Shown: positions 42,460 through 49,315 of the stretch, in pieces
How the letters are laid out: every line of letters starts with the position of its first letter
Position numbering within the stretch: the stretch's first letter is position 1
Notes under the pieces: model-generated
The model's database searches: none
What the model saw: the letters and a program-made list of their open reading frames with translations, nothing else
What the model was told of the DNA's origin: nothing
Origin: Nitrososphaerota archaeon
Lineage (GTDB): Archaea > Thermoproteota > Nitrososphaeria > Nitrososphaerales > Gagatemarchaeaceae
DNA: 64,000 nucleotides
Reading direction: 5' to 3'
Assembly: GCA_027320425.1 (NCBI GenBank)
Contig: DAHVLJ010000010.1
Span: 62,001 to 126,000 of the forward strand
Program-made: the position numbers and the translations under genes

Positions 42460-43500
42460 GTGGAGGGCATCGAGGTAGACGGGTCGCAGGGCGAAGGCGG
42501 GGGCCAGATACTCAGGACCGCTGTGGCCTTCGCGGTCGTAAAGCGCGTCCCTGTGCGCGTGGTCAAGATCAGGGCGGGAAGAGAGGTCCCCGGCCTCAAG
42601 AGGCAGCACCTGTCGGCCCTCAAGGTCCTCTCCTCCGTGTTCGGTGGCCGGCTGGAAGGCGCTGAAGAAGGGTCCACGGAGGTCAGCTTCGTCCCGGGGC
42701 GTCCGGCCGTCGCCTCGCTTTCAGTCGATATGGGGACCGCCGCCAGCATAACGCTCGTCCTTCAGGCCGTCGTCCCTGCGGTCGCCCTGAGCGGGACCGA
42801 CGTCAGCATCGGGCTCACAGGTGGCACGGACGTCCCGTGGAGCCCCACGTTCGACTACTTCAGCCGCGTCGCCCTGGAAGGGTACAAGGCGATCGGCATC
42901 GACGCCCTGGCAAGCGCCAGCCGCAGGGGGTACTATCCGAAAGGCGGCGGCCAGGCGTCGGCAGAGATACGCAAATGCGGGGCGCCGACGCCTCTCGGGC
43001 TCGCCGACCCTCCGCCATCCCTGACGGCCACCGTGGTGAGCCGATGTGGTTCGCTCCCAAGGAGCGTCGCTACGAGGCAGGCCAGGGCAGCAACCGACCT
43101 TCTCGAGATGTCTGGGATCAAGGTTGGTGGGACCGAGGTCAAGGAAGAGCCCTCCAGTTCACCGGGGACTTCGGTGCTCGTGTACAGCCTCGGGACGGGA
43201 CATATGATCGGGACTGACGCCATCGGGGAAAGGGGGAAACCTGCGGAGGACGTTGGGGCCGAAGCCGCCGCAAGGTTCGTCTCTACGGTGAAATCAGGAG
43301 CGACAGTCGACGCCAACCTTTCAGATATGATCCTCCCTCTCCTCTCGCTCGCCTCTGCGCCTTCTACGGTCAGGGTGCCGGAGGTGACTCCCCACCTCGA
43401 GTCGGGCATGCTCATCGCAGAGCAGTTCACGTCCTGCAGATGGAAGGCTGAGAGGCAAGGAAACAGCTCGCTCGTCACGGTCCACCCGGCTGGGACCTGA
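42460..43500 (+). CDS. rtcA: RNA 3'-terminal phosphate cyclase
   Basis: 346 residues from the GTG at 42460 (VEGIEVDGSQGEGGGQILRT). The family motifs GSQGEGGGQILR, GGTDVPWSPTFDYF and the catalytic His region VTPHLESGMLIAEQF near 323 are present. RtcA converts RNA 3' phosphates to 2',3'-cyclic phosphates through an adenylylated His, forming a substrate for RtcB. The upstream open frame from 42400 lies over the promoter and is not taken as coding. Confidence 0.92.
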   Translation: MEGIEVDGSQGEGGGQILRTAVAFAVVKRVPVRVVKIRAGREVPGLKRQHLSALKVLSSVFGGRLEGAEEGSTEVSFVPGRPAVASLSVDMGTAASITLVLQAVVPAVALSGTDVSIGLTGGTDVPWSPTFDYFSRVALEGYKAIGIDALASASRRGYYPKGGGQASAEIRKCGAPTPLGLADPPPSLTATVVSRCGSLPRSVATRQARAATDLLEMSGIKVGGTEVKEEPSSSPGTSVLVYSLGTGHMIGTDAIGERGKPAEDVGAEAAARFVSTVKSGATVDANLSDMILPLLSLASAPSTVRVPEVTPHLESGMLIAEQFTSCRWKAERQGNSSLVTVHPAGT

Positions 43501-43557
43501 CGGCTGAAAAGACACAATGTCTAAAAGGGCGAGACTTCGCGCCGGCCTAGAAACCTG

Positions 43558-44157
43558 ATGTCGATCGAACAGTACATGCCTGGAGCCACCGCCGTCGGGA
43601 TCGCATACAAGGACGGCGTGGTGCTCGGGGCGGAGAGGCGGATCACGATGGGAAACTTCGTGCGCAGCAAGTCTGGCAAGAAGGTCTTCCGCGTCACGGG
43701 AACGGTGGGCGCCGTCTGCGCCGGAATGGTCTCCGACATGCAGAACCTCGTGAAAGAGGTCGGGGTCTATGCGAAGCTCAGGGAGCTCGAGTCTAGGAAG
43801 GCCATGAAACCGAACTCAGTGGCGAAGCTGATGTCGACCCTGATGTTCCAGAACAGGTACGCGCCGTTGCTAACCCAGGTGATACTCGGAGGCGTGGGCG
43901 AGAAACCGATAGTCTACGTCCTCGACCCTCTTGGCAGCGTCATATCCGACCAGTATGCGACCGTGGGCACAGGCGAGGAGACCGCGATCGGAGTGGTCGA
44001 AGCAGGTTACAGCCCGAACATGACGCAGAAGGAGGCGCGCGATCTGGCGGTCGCGGCGATAAAGGCAGCTGTCGCCAGAGACGCGATGAGCGGGAACGGC
44101 ATCGACATCCTGACCATAGACAAGACAGGCATCAAGGAAGAAGGCGTCAGCCTGTAA
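43558..44157 (+). CDS. Proteasome beta-type subunit lacking the catalytic threonine
   Basis: 199 residues with a short 9-residue leader. Aligned to PsmB the mature N terminus reads ATAVGIAYKDGVVLGAERR, so Thr1 is replaced by Ala10 and the Asp17 position is Glu, while the Lys33 position (GKK) is kept. The rest of the fold (GTGEETAIGVVEAGY, DLAVAAIKAAVARD) is a normal beta subunit. It is expected to be a structural, non-cleaving partner of PsmB, as seen with second beta subunits in Sulfolobus. CTAAAAGG at 43521-43528 is a TATA candidate. Confidence 0.9.
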   Translation: MSIEQYMPGATAVGIAYKDGVVLGAERRITMGNFVRSKSGKKVFRVTGTVGAVCAGMVSDMQNLVKEVGVYAKLRELESRKAMKPNSVAKLMSTLMFQNRYAPLLTQVILGGVGEKPIVYVLDPLGSVISDQYATVGTGEETAIGVVEAGYSPNMTQKEARDLAVAAIKAAVARDAMSGNGIDILTIDKTGIKEEGVSL

Positions 44158-44174
44158 GCCGGCGGTCAGCCGTC

Positions 44175-44321
44175 TTACTCAGGCACGCTCTCTGAGATCA
44201 GTTTTCCGCTTTCCAGCTTTACGAAAAGATACCTGTTGTCTGCAAAGACCAAGGTCAGTTCGTTCTCCTTCTCTTCGACAGTCAGCAGCGCCTTCCCGAC
44301 GATTCCGTCAAATTTCGCCAT
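44175..44321 (-). CDS. Tiny acidic protein, 48 residues, function unknown
   Basis: Open frame from ATG at 44319-44321 to TAA at 44175-44177. The protein MAKFDGIVGKALLT... has alternating hydrophobic strands (ELTLVFADNRYLFVKLES) typical of a small beta sheet. Codon use matches the core. It is convergent with the inactive beta-subunit gene (17 bp between stops) and lies 44 bp after the RHH gene on the same strand, so they may be one transcript. I do not recognise a family. Confidence 0.5.
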   Translation of the reverse strand: MAKFDGIVGKALLTVEEKENELTLVFADNRYLFVKLESGKLISESVPE

Positions 44322-44365
44322 TGTTGTAGGATGCCCTCAAGACTTCGTATTTCTGTCTTGCCGGC

Positions 44366-44542
44366 TCAACCGTCCAGGCGTCCGGCGAGCCTATCGTCCT
44401 CTTCCGCTGTCTCTCCCACGGGGGCCCCTGTGGATTCCTTCACCAAATCCCTGACCACCTGGTCGAGGCTCCTGCTCCTGTGCTTGGATTTCAGGCGCTT
44501 CAGCGCTCTGTGCGTCTCGTCATGCACCTTGACGGTCTTCAA
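44366..44542 (-). CDS. Ribbon-helix-helix protein, 58 residues
   Basis: Open frame from TTG at 44540-44542 to TGA at 44366-44368. It begins LKTVKVHDETHRALKRLKSKHRSRSLDQVV, the classical beta strand followed by two helices of ribbon-helix-helix DNA-binding proteins, then an acidic tail (GETAEEDDRLAG). RHH proteins are common as antitoxins and autoregulators. It may regulate its small neighbour at 44175. It sits at the left edge of the accessory island. Confidence 0.6.
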   Translation of the reverse strand: MKTVKVHDETHRALKRLKSKHRSRSLDQVVRDLVKESTGAPVGETAEEDDRLAGRLDG

Positions 44543-44613
44543 ACCACAACTCTCATTTTTGACTCAGTATCGTCGCGAGATCATCATCTGCTCGGAAGAT
44601 TACTCCGAGCTAT

Positions 44614-44643
44614 GACTGGGACGGCGTTCATAATACGTATACG
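44614..44643 (+). repeat. Dispersed repeat, copy 1
   Basis: Starts GACTGGGACGGCGTT and ends in TAATACGTATACG. Its first 15 bases match the minus-strand copy at 49269-49283 exactly. Confidence 0.7.
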
Positions 44644-44740
44644 CTGTTGTATCTACTGTATGGTTAGAGTAGGTCGTCTCATTGTGGAATCGCTTTTGTG
44701 GGTCCGTTGGTCTTTCGCCGTCTGTCATCTTTCTCGCCCT

Positions 44741-44771
44741 GACTGGGACGGCTTTCCTAATATGCTATGCG
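44741..44771 (+). repeat. Dispersed repeat, copy 2
   Basis: GACTGGGACGG followed by CTTTCC and TAATATGCTATGCG. Same orientation as copy 1, 127 bp on, with no gene between them. Confidence 0.65.
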
Positions 44772-44827
44772 GATATGCTAGGAATGCTCCTCATCAGTCG
44801 TATTCAGTTGTCTAGGCGAAGGATAAA

Positions 44828-45310
44828 TTGCGAGATGAGAGTCCCCAAGGCGTCTTGTCAGACTTAGCGTCCAAAGGATCAGAACCCGTGTTCGTATATC
44901 CTTACCATCACAACAACCGCATTGCGCTTATGGTCGCCATATTTCTGGGGTTTGTTACTGTTTATGGAGTCGTCTCCGAGACGCTGGATGCCATCGGCTT
45001 AGCTTGGTTTGTGGTCCTCACAGGGTATTTCTTCGTCCTTTTCATCCGTCCTAGGTTCCACTCAGTAAATAGAGGTCTTTTCTACGACGACCACGCTGAG
45101 CTTACGGGAAGAAACGATAGTGCTGTCTTCAGATATGCCGACATGGCTCAAGTGTTGATGGTCAAGAAACTCTCGTTCTTCGACCCATACACCAGAATGC
45201 ACATCCAACTCAAGGGAAAAGACGGGCCTCTCATAATTTTCGAGAATCCGCGGAACCGCACGCTTAAGACTGATCTGTATACTTGGCTTTTGTCTAAGGT
45301 CTCTCCCTGA
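44828..45310 (+). CDS. Membrane protein with PH-like C-terminal domain, unknown
   Basis: 160 residues from a TTG at 44828. Two adjacent membrane helices (about 32-52 and 57-75) are followed by a roughly 85-residue soluble part rich in beta strands (YADMAQVLMVKKLSFFDPYTRMHIQLKGKDGPLIIFENP), which looks like a bacterial PH domain. Base use is more AT-rich than the core genes. The TGA stop lies inside repeat copy 3. No near neighbour in function; part of the island. Confidence 0.6.
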   Translation: MRDESPQGVLSDLASKGSEPVFVYPYHHNNRIALMVAIFLGFVTVYGVVSETLDAIGLAWFVVLTGYFFVLFIRPRFHSVNRGLFYDDHAELTGRNDSAVFRYADMAQVLMVKKLSFFDPYTRMHIQLKGKDGPLIIFENPRNRTLKTDLYTWLLSKVSP

Positions 45311-45339
45311 CTGGGACGGGGTTTGTAATACGTATTACG
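45309..45339 (+). repeat. Dispersed repeat, copy 3, with palindromic end
   Basis: GACTGGGACGGGGTTTG then TAATACGTATTA, a perfect 12-bp palindrome, and CG. Overlaps the stop codon of the membrane protein gene. Confidence 0.7.
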
Positions 45340-45384
45340 CCACGTGACTGCGTTCGAACAAGCCGGATGAGAAGCGCGGTTCGG

Positions 45385-45684
45385 CTATTCCTTTGTCTCG
45401 ACGGCCACCGCATTACTATCTGCATACTTCAGGCGCATGGCGAGCAGAGGGGCATACTCCTTGGAGTCGTACCAGGCCTGCAACGCTTTCATGTCCGGAA
45501 ACTTGATGATGATGAGTGTGCGGGGCTTCCATCGTCCCTCGAAGACTTTTACGTCATTGCTGGCGACTAGAAACTCTCCACCATACTTCTCGAGTATCTG
45601 GAAAAAGTTCTCGGCCTCCTTCGCATGCTGGGTTTCATCGTGCCACTCAACATCTGCAATCGCATAAGCAGGCATGTGGCTCAT
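45385..45684 (-). CDS. DUF1330 protein
   Basis: About 99 residues from the ATG at 45682-45684 (MSHMPAYAIADVEWHD...); the ATG three codons further is also possible. The pattern YAIADVEWHD, LEKYGGEFLVASNDVKVFEGRWKPRTLIIIKFPDMKALQAWYDSKEY is the DUF1330 dimeric alpha/beta-barrel fold. The function is not established. Repeat copy 4 lies just upstream of the start and includes an AT-rich stretch (TGCATATTACG) that could be the TATA box. Confidence 0.83.
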   Translation of the reverse strand: MSHMPAYAIADVEWHDETQHAKEAENFFQILEKYGGEFLVASNDVKVFEGRWKPRTLIIIKFPDMKALQAWYDSKEYAPLLAMRLKYADSNAVAVETKE

Positions 45685-45712
45685 ACGGATGGGGTTCGTA
45701 ATATGCAATGCG
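45685..45712 (+). repeat. Dispersed repeat, copy 4 (diverged)
   Basis: 20 of 28 positions match the end of copy 3 (GGGGTTCGTAATATGCAATGCG); the GACT head is lost. It lies in the promoter of the DUF1330 gene. Confidence 0.5.
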
Positions 45713-45918
45713 GAACATTGAAAATCTTACATCTTCTTTAGTGCGATGCGACGTGCTGCCTCTGTGGCATTAAGGAAAGCTCCGTAGGATAAGGTGAGTC
45801 TAGCCCGGAAGGCAACCAGCGCGAGTCGTAGGCTCGGTTGAGTGTGGTCATCATAATCTCTCTTCTCAACGTGCTTACGCCTTAAAGCCTTATGTGACGG
45901 AGGCAGTCAACAACGACC
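45713..45918. other. Intergenic region with possible structured stretch
   Basis: No open frame. The segment around 45790-45845 has several short complementary GC runs and could fold, but it has none of the conserved motifs of tRNA, RNase P RNA or SRP RNA. No clear TATA box for the following gene. Confidence 0.25.
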
Positions 45919-46443
45919 GTGAGCAAACTGGCCTTTGCCGGATTGTTCATCTTTAGCTTGATTTCGTACTTTGCCCTTCAGGGTCTATGGCAAATGATAG
46001 CGTCAGGGACCCAGCCATACACCCAACCTTACGGTGCTTACTTTGGGCAAAACACTCAGGCATGCACCAATTGGGGAAACTGTTCTACTGTATACATCGA
46101 GTTCGGGTTGGCTCTTCTGTCGCCTATCGCTCTCGTCAGTTACACTGGATACAGGGTATACGACTCTAGCAAGGCGTGTCCTAGTTGCGGTGCAAGGTGG
46201 AAGCTTCGTTGGGAGAGGGTATCGTCCGTGCCGACAGGACGTACCCGCGTCAGTACGGATTATGTTATCACACAGCACCGAGAGATAGTCAATGATAGCA
46301 CAGACCGAATGGTGAGGGACAGCACTGATGCAGTTGACCGTCACTACGCCGAATACGCCGTCTACTACAATCGGGTGTGCAAAGCCTGCAATGCGGTGGC
46401 AAAGTCAAAGTCTGAAATCACAGAAAGCAGGACTTGGAGTTAG
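45919..46443 (+). CDS. Membrane protein with a zinc ribbon, unknown
   Basis: 174 residues from the GTG at 45919. Membrane helices at about 5-28 and 60-78 flank a Cys-containing external loop; then a cytosolic part begins with CPSCGARW and ends with CKACNAV, a two-knuckle zinc ribbon split by about 70 residues of polar sequence rich in Asp, Thr and Arg. Family not recognised. Base use is AT-richer than the core. Member of the island. Confidence 0.6.
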   Translation: MSKLAFAGLFIFSLISYFALQGLWQMIASGTQPYTQPYGAYFGQNTQACTNWGNCSTVYIEFGLALLSPIALVSYTGYRVYDSSKACPSCGARWKLRWERVSSVPTGRTRVSTDYVITQHREIVNDSTDRMVRDSTDAVDRHYAEYAVYYNRVCKACNAVAKSKSEITESRTWS

Positions 46444-46663
46444 AGGCATACACCACCGCAGCGGCCTTGCGATGCGTGCGGCCCCGAATCCCTGCACTCA
46501 TCACTGAATGGGCTATTCTCCGCCGCCTGCGACGCCGTGGGCGGCTTCAGATGATGGGTTTGACGTCCTTGCAGGTGTCGTGTTTCCCCTCCAAGTTGCA
46601 CCTGGGGCAGTTGGCCCGAAAGTAATGGCGTTCCTAGAGGGCGAGGAGGAAGCGTGAACCTGG
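46444..46663. other. Non-coding or decayed segment
   Basis: No gene-length frame. On the minus strand a short stretch ending near 46553 reads RANCPRCNLEGKHDTCKDV, a zinc-knuckle-like piece with a stop codon shortly upstream, suggesting the remnant of a zinc-ribbon gene. Confidence 0.3.
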
Positions 46664-46936
46664 ATGAAGTTCCTTGGCCTCCAGCTTCCAACTCGTCAGC
46701 GGTTTGAGCGTGTGATGCGCCAGGCCCGTTGCCCTAAGGACGGAGAGAAGCTGGATGTTGATATGTCGAGCGTCCGGCCACTTGAAGACGCTGTCAAGGA
46801 TGGCATCCCATTCCTGTTCCGCATGTCCACTAGGTCGTGGAAGAAGCAAAGGGCCAGGGCGTGGCGTCGTGATCGACCTTCACAACTCCCACCAGGCTTT
46901 CGTCGCTTTGGCAATAGCAAGAGTCTGGCTAACTAG
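46664..46936 (+). CDS. Hypothetical protein, doubtful
   Basis: 90 residues from the ATG at 46664. The middle (RQARCPKDGEKLDVDMSSVRPLEDAVKDGIPFLFRM) is protein-like; the last 30 residues are Arg-rich and low in order. One CPKDG motif, no partner cysteines. Its end overlaps the start of the convergent minus-strand frame at 46880, and only one of the two may be real. No family recognised, no TATA box. Confidence 0.35.
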   Translation: MKFLGLQLPTRQRFERVMRQARCPKDGEKLDVDMSSVRPLEDAVKDGIPFLFRMSTRSWKKQRARAWRRDRPSQLPPGFRRFGNSKSLAN

Positions 46937-47131
46937 TGCTAAGATGTCTTTCTCATTCTTACCCCTGAACTCCGGATGGAGGTCGAGATCTATTTCGAGG
47001 TCGAGTGGCAGATACCCTAGCGACTTTGCTACACGCCAGTCCTGCTCCCCGATTCTCGTTCGGAGTGGTGAGGCACGCAAAGTCCCTACGACTCTTTTCC
47101 ATGAGATTCGCGTTTTGGAGTCGGCCTTCAT
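46880..47131 (-). CDS. Hypothetical small protein, doubtful
   Basis: 83 residues from the ATG at 47129-47131 on the minus strand. The second half (YLPLDLEIDLDLHPEFRGKNEKDILALVSQTLAIAKATKAWW) has the amphipathic pattern of a real protein, with an acidic strand followed by a long helix. The first half is basic. No motif is recognised. It overlaps the tail of the 46664 plus-strand frame. Confidence 0.4.
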   Translation of the reverse strand: MKADSKTRISWKRVVGTLRASPLRTRIGEQDWRVAKSLGYLPLDLEIDLDLHPEFRGKNEKDILALVSQTLAIAKATKAWWEL

Positions 47132-47276
47132 GGTTCCCTTGAAGTGCTTTGATGGCGAGAATTGATTGATTCCCCTGTATGAAGTTCCACGTGAAATTTC
47201 ACTTTCAATCTCTTGTATGCTGACTAGGAAGACGACCTCATCTTTGCTGGTCGCTCTAATCTCGATGCGTCCCCAC

Positions 47277-47813
47277 CTAGAATGACCAGAAGCTCTTCTT
47301 CTTGGGCGCGCGTCTTCTCTTCTGAGGTTTTGGTGAGGAGGCGAGCTTGGTCTTGATTTGTTCGGGGTTTAGCACCTTCGCAAGCGCGTTCACATATTGC
47401 AGTTTTGATGGTTGGACGACATCGTTTGAGAACCATCCCTTTTCCACTTTGGGTTTCAGTTTGATGAAATTGTCCTTGGCGAGTCTCTTTAGTTGATTCG
47501 TGCCCAAAGTCTTCAGGATGCGCTTGCTGGTTTCCTCTTGGGACTCTGGCATCCCCAGCGCCTCTCTTGCCTGTTTCAGATTCAGCTTCTGCATCGACCT
47601 GTTGCATTTCGGATGCAGGAGTATGGCGTTCTTGAAATTGAGCTTCCCTCCTCTAGCGAAGGCCGTATTGTGGCCAATGTCGAAGTCGAATGGGTCTACT
47701 TTTTCATTGCAGAGCCTACAGATGCCCTTGTCCCGACTGTAGACAAGGCGCTTCAGTGCGGCGGTCGGCTTTGTCCTCCTTTCTTCGTCAGAGAACAATG
47801 TTTGCTGGTTCAT
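47277..47813 (-). CDS. HNH endonuclease
   Basis: 178 residues from the ATG at 47811-47813 (the frame runs on to 47939 but GGCTTAAGCC at 47831-47840 is a TATA candidate and fits this start). HNH domain at 24-74: CRLC (Cys32, Cys35), DIGHN with His48, and ILLHPKCN with His67 and Cys70, the zinc-finger type of HNH fold. The C-terminal 90 residues are basic and include KAKRRR-like runs that could bind DNA. Similar proteins occur in phage, introns and restriction or defence loci; the island context favours the mobile type. Confidence 0.8.
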   Translation of the reverse strand: MNQQTLFSDEERRTKPTAALKRLVYSRDKGICRLCNEKVDPFDFDIGHNTAFARGGKLNFKNAILLHPKCNRSMQKLNLKQAREALGMPESQEETSKRILKTLGTNQLKRLAKDNFIKLKPKVEKGWFSNDVVQPSKLQYVNALAKVLNPEQIKTKLASSPKPQKRRRAPKKKSFWSF

Positions 47814-47990
47814 GGCTCTACCAAACACGTGGCTTAAGCCTTGCGTGTCTCGTTTGTCGGGTCCGAGGAGGGGTTCTGAAAGGGCTTGGGAAAACATCCT
47901 TACGATGTGTCCCCAGCAGGGGAGCGCCGGGCGAAGCACGGCGCGCCAGCTTACGCTCGGCGCAACAAGTTCGGTCGCTAGGCCGAAAAG

Positions 47991-48575
47991 TCAAGTCTGT
48001 ATTCTAAGCCAGTCTCTGATTAGGAGTTTGAATCTGTCGATGTCGTCGTCGCTGAGATCTGCGCTGTGGGCTACGACTCCTCTAAGGGAGTTGAGCTCAG
48101 ATAGTATCTTTTGCATGGCCTTCTGGCTTCGAATGGTGTCCGCAAAGTCGGTCCAGTTGGCGTCCAATATGACAATTAATTCTCCAAAAGTCGTGTAGGC
48201 AAGTGGGTCAGTTGATCTGATTGCCATCGGCGTGTCTTTCTCCCTTTCTTGGCGATCTCTCACTTCATCTTTGACCTTCGTTGGCACCTTCGTATCCCAC
48301 CATGTGGCTCCATGTTTTTCGACCATTCGTTCCAAGATTAACGCCCGAATAGTGTTTTCGATGCAATAGTACAGTACGTAGAAGTCAGCCATCTTCTGAC
48401 CTCTTGCAAGGAGTTCCGATTCGAATAGGTCTGTATCAACAACCTCTTCGCTCTTGATTGAAGTGGAGCGGCCGATGTTTATTCCCGACTTTTCGAGCTT
48501 GAGAAGCTCCTTTTCGAGCGTAAGGTTGTTCATCCCGAACAACTTCAGGCGGTTCAGGATCTCTTGATTACTCAT
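47991..48575 (-). CDS. Swt1-type HEPN domain protein
   Basis: 194 residues. The region 63-192 (MADFYVLYYCIENTIRALILERM...WWDTKVPTKVKDEVRDR...DPLAYTTFGELIVIL...LRGVVAHSADLSDDD) matches the Swt1-like HEPN domain. The HEPN ribonuclease motif R-x4-H is intact at Arg165 and His170 (RGVVAH), so RNase activity is plausible. The ATG overlaps the stop of the DUF5343 gene by 8 bp (ATGAGTAA), so the two are coupled. It would be the toxin or effector of the pair. Confidence 0.8.
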   Translation of the reverse strand: MSNQEILNRLKLFGMNNLTLEKELLKLEKSGINIGRSTSIKSEEVVDTDLFESELLARGQKMADFYVLYYCIENTIRALILERMVEKHGATWWDTKVPTKVKDEVRDRQEREKDTPMAIRSTDPLAYTTFGELIVILDANWTDFADTIRSQKAMQKILSELNSLRGVVAHSADLSDDDIDRFKLLIRDWLRIQT

Positions 48576-49176
48576 TCAAGATGTTCTCTTTGAGGCTCTT
48601 GAATATCGCGTTGAAGACTTCAATGTCGGTGGTAGCGGGAAGGTTTAGGACTACTGTATAGGATAATCCAAGTCGGGCCGGACTGCTTGCGGCCTCCTTT
48701 GGTTCCTCAGGTTCTTTGACTTTTGCCTCTTTCTTCGTTGGTTCGGCCTCAAAGTCGGCCAGACCACAAAGTGCGGAAAAGGTACCAACGATAGCTTCAA
48801 GCGCTTGCGACTCATCTGCTAGGCCATGGACGCGTTTTACCGTTGCAGTTAGTTCTTGCTTGTTCAGTCGCCAGGCGTATTCCTTCGCTTGAAATATTGT
48901 GGGATAAGATGCTCGGATTCTTTTCGCCATGATTGTTTTGGCGAGGGTCCCCCCTTCTCGGTAATCCTTGTAGTCTTGAGTTGGAACGTTTGCGTCGTCG
49001 ATGAACCCCAAGCGTTTCAGGAAAGGGGGATACGCTTGGTCACTAGAAGACTTGAACCCCAAGACGGTGTTAACAAAGTCGCGGTTGAATTTGGGTGGAG
49101 GTGATGCCTCTATGATCTTTGCAAAAAGGGACGAGAGTTTTCCGTATGCCATGACGTACGGCGGGTTTTCAGCCAT
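48568..49176 (-). CDS. DUF5343 protein, partner of the HEPN gene
   Basis: 202 residues from the ATG at 49174-49176, 27 nt after a TATA box; the frame also has an ATG at 49188. The N-terminal 150 residues (PPYVMAYGKLSSLFAKIIEA, FKSSSDQAYPPFLKRLGFIDDANVPTQDYKDYR, IVGTFSALCGLADF) are the DUF5343 signature; helical and possibly winged-helix, so it may bind DNA. A Lys/Glu linker precedes a C-terminal strand-rich segment. It is likely the regulatory or neutralising partner of the Swt1-HEPN protein, an inference. Confidence 0.78.
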   Translation of the reverse strand: MAENPPYVMAYGKLSSLFAKIIEASPPPKFNRDFVNTVLGFKSSSDQAYPPFLKRLGFIDDANVPTQDYKDYREGGTLAKTIMAKRIRASYPTIFQAKEYAWRLNKQELTATVKRVHGLADESQALEAIVGTFSALCGLADFEAEPTKKEAKVKEPEEPKEAASSPARLGLSYTVVLNLPATTDIEVFNAIFKSLKENILNE

Positions 49177-49198
49177 AGGGAGAACCATTGGCGGGCTG

Positions 49199-49206
49199 AT
49201 TATAAA
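49199..49206 (-). promoter_or_regulatory. TATA box of the DUF5343-HEPN operon
   Basis: TTTATAAT on the minus strand, 27 nt before the ATG at 49176, which it supports over the ATG at 49188. Confidence 0.65.
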
Positions 49207-49268
49207 GGACTAAGGCGGAGGTTGAGTGGGATGATGACCTCGCGACGAAGCGGAAACCAGATGAAGAT

Positions 49269-49283
49269 AACGCCGTCCCAGTC
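49269..49283 (-). repeat. Dispersed repeat, copy 5, inverted
   Basis: On the minus strand GACTGGGACGGCGTT, identical to the first 15 bases of copy 1 and inverted relative to copies 1-4. Between the integrase and the DUF5343 gene. Confidence 0.65.
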
Positions 49284-49315
49284 TGACCAAAAATAGTGAA
49301 AGCAGAAGCGCGGGC

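Noticed and set aside
44614-45712. CRISPR array
   Set aside because: The repeats are few, spaced 127 to 568 bp apart, and separated by genes.
45760-45850. Structured RNA such as a tRNA or RNase P fragment
   Set aside because: Complementary runs are short and no T-loop or conserved core is present.
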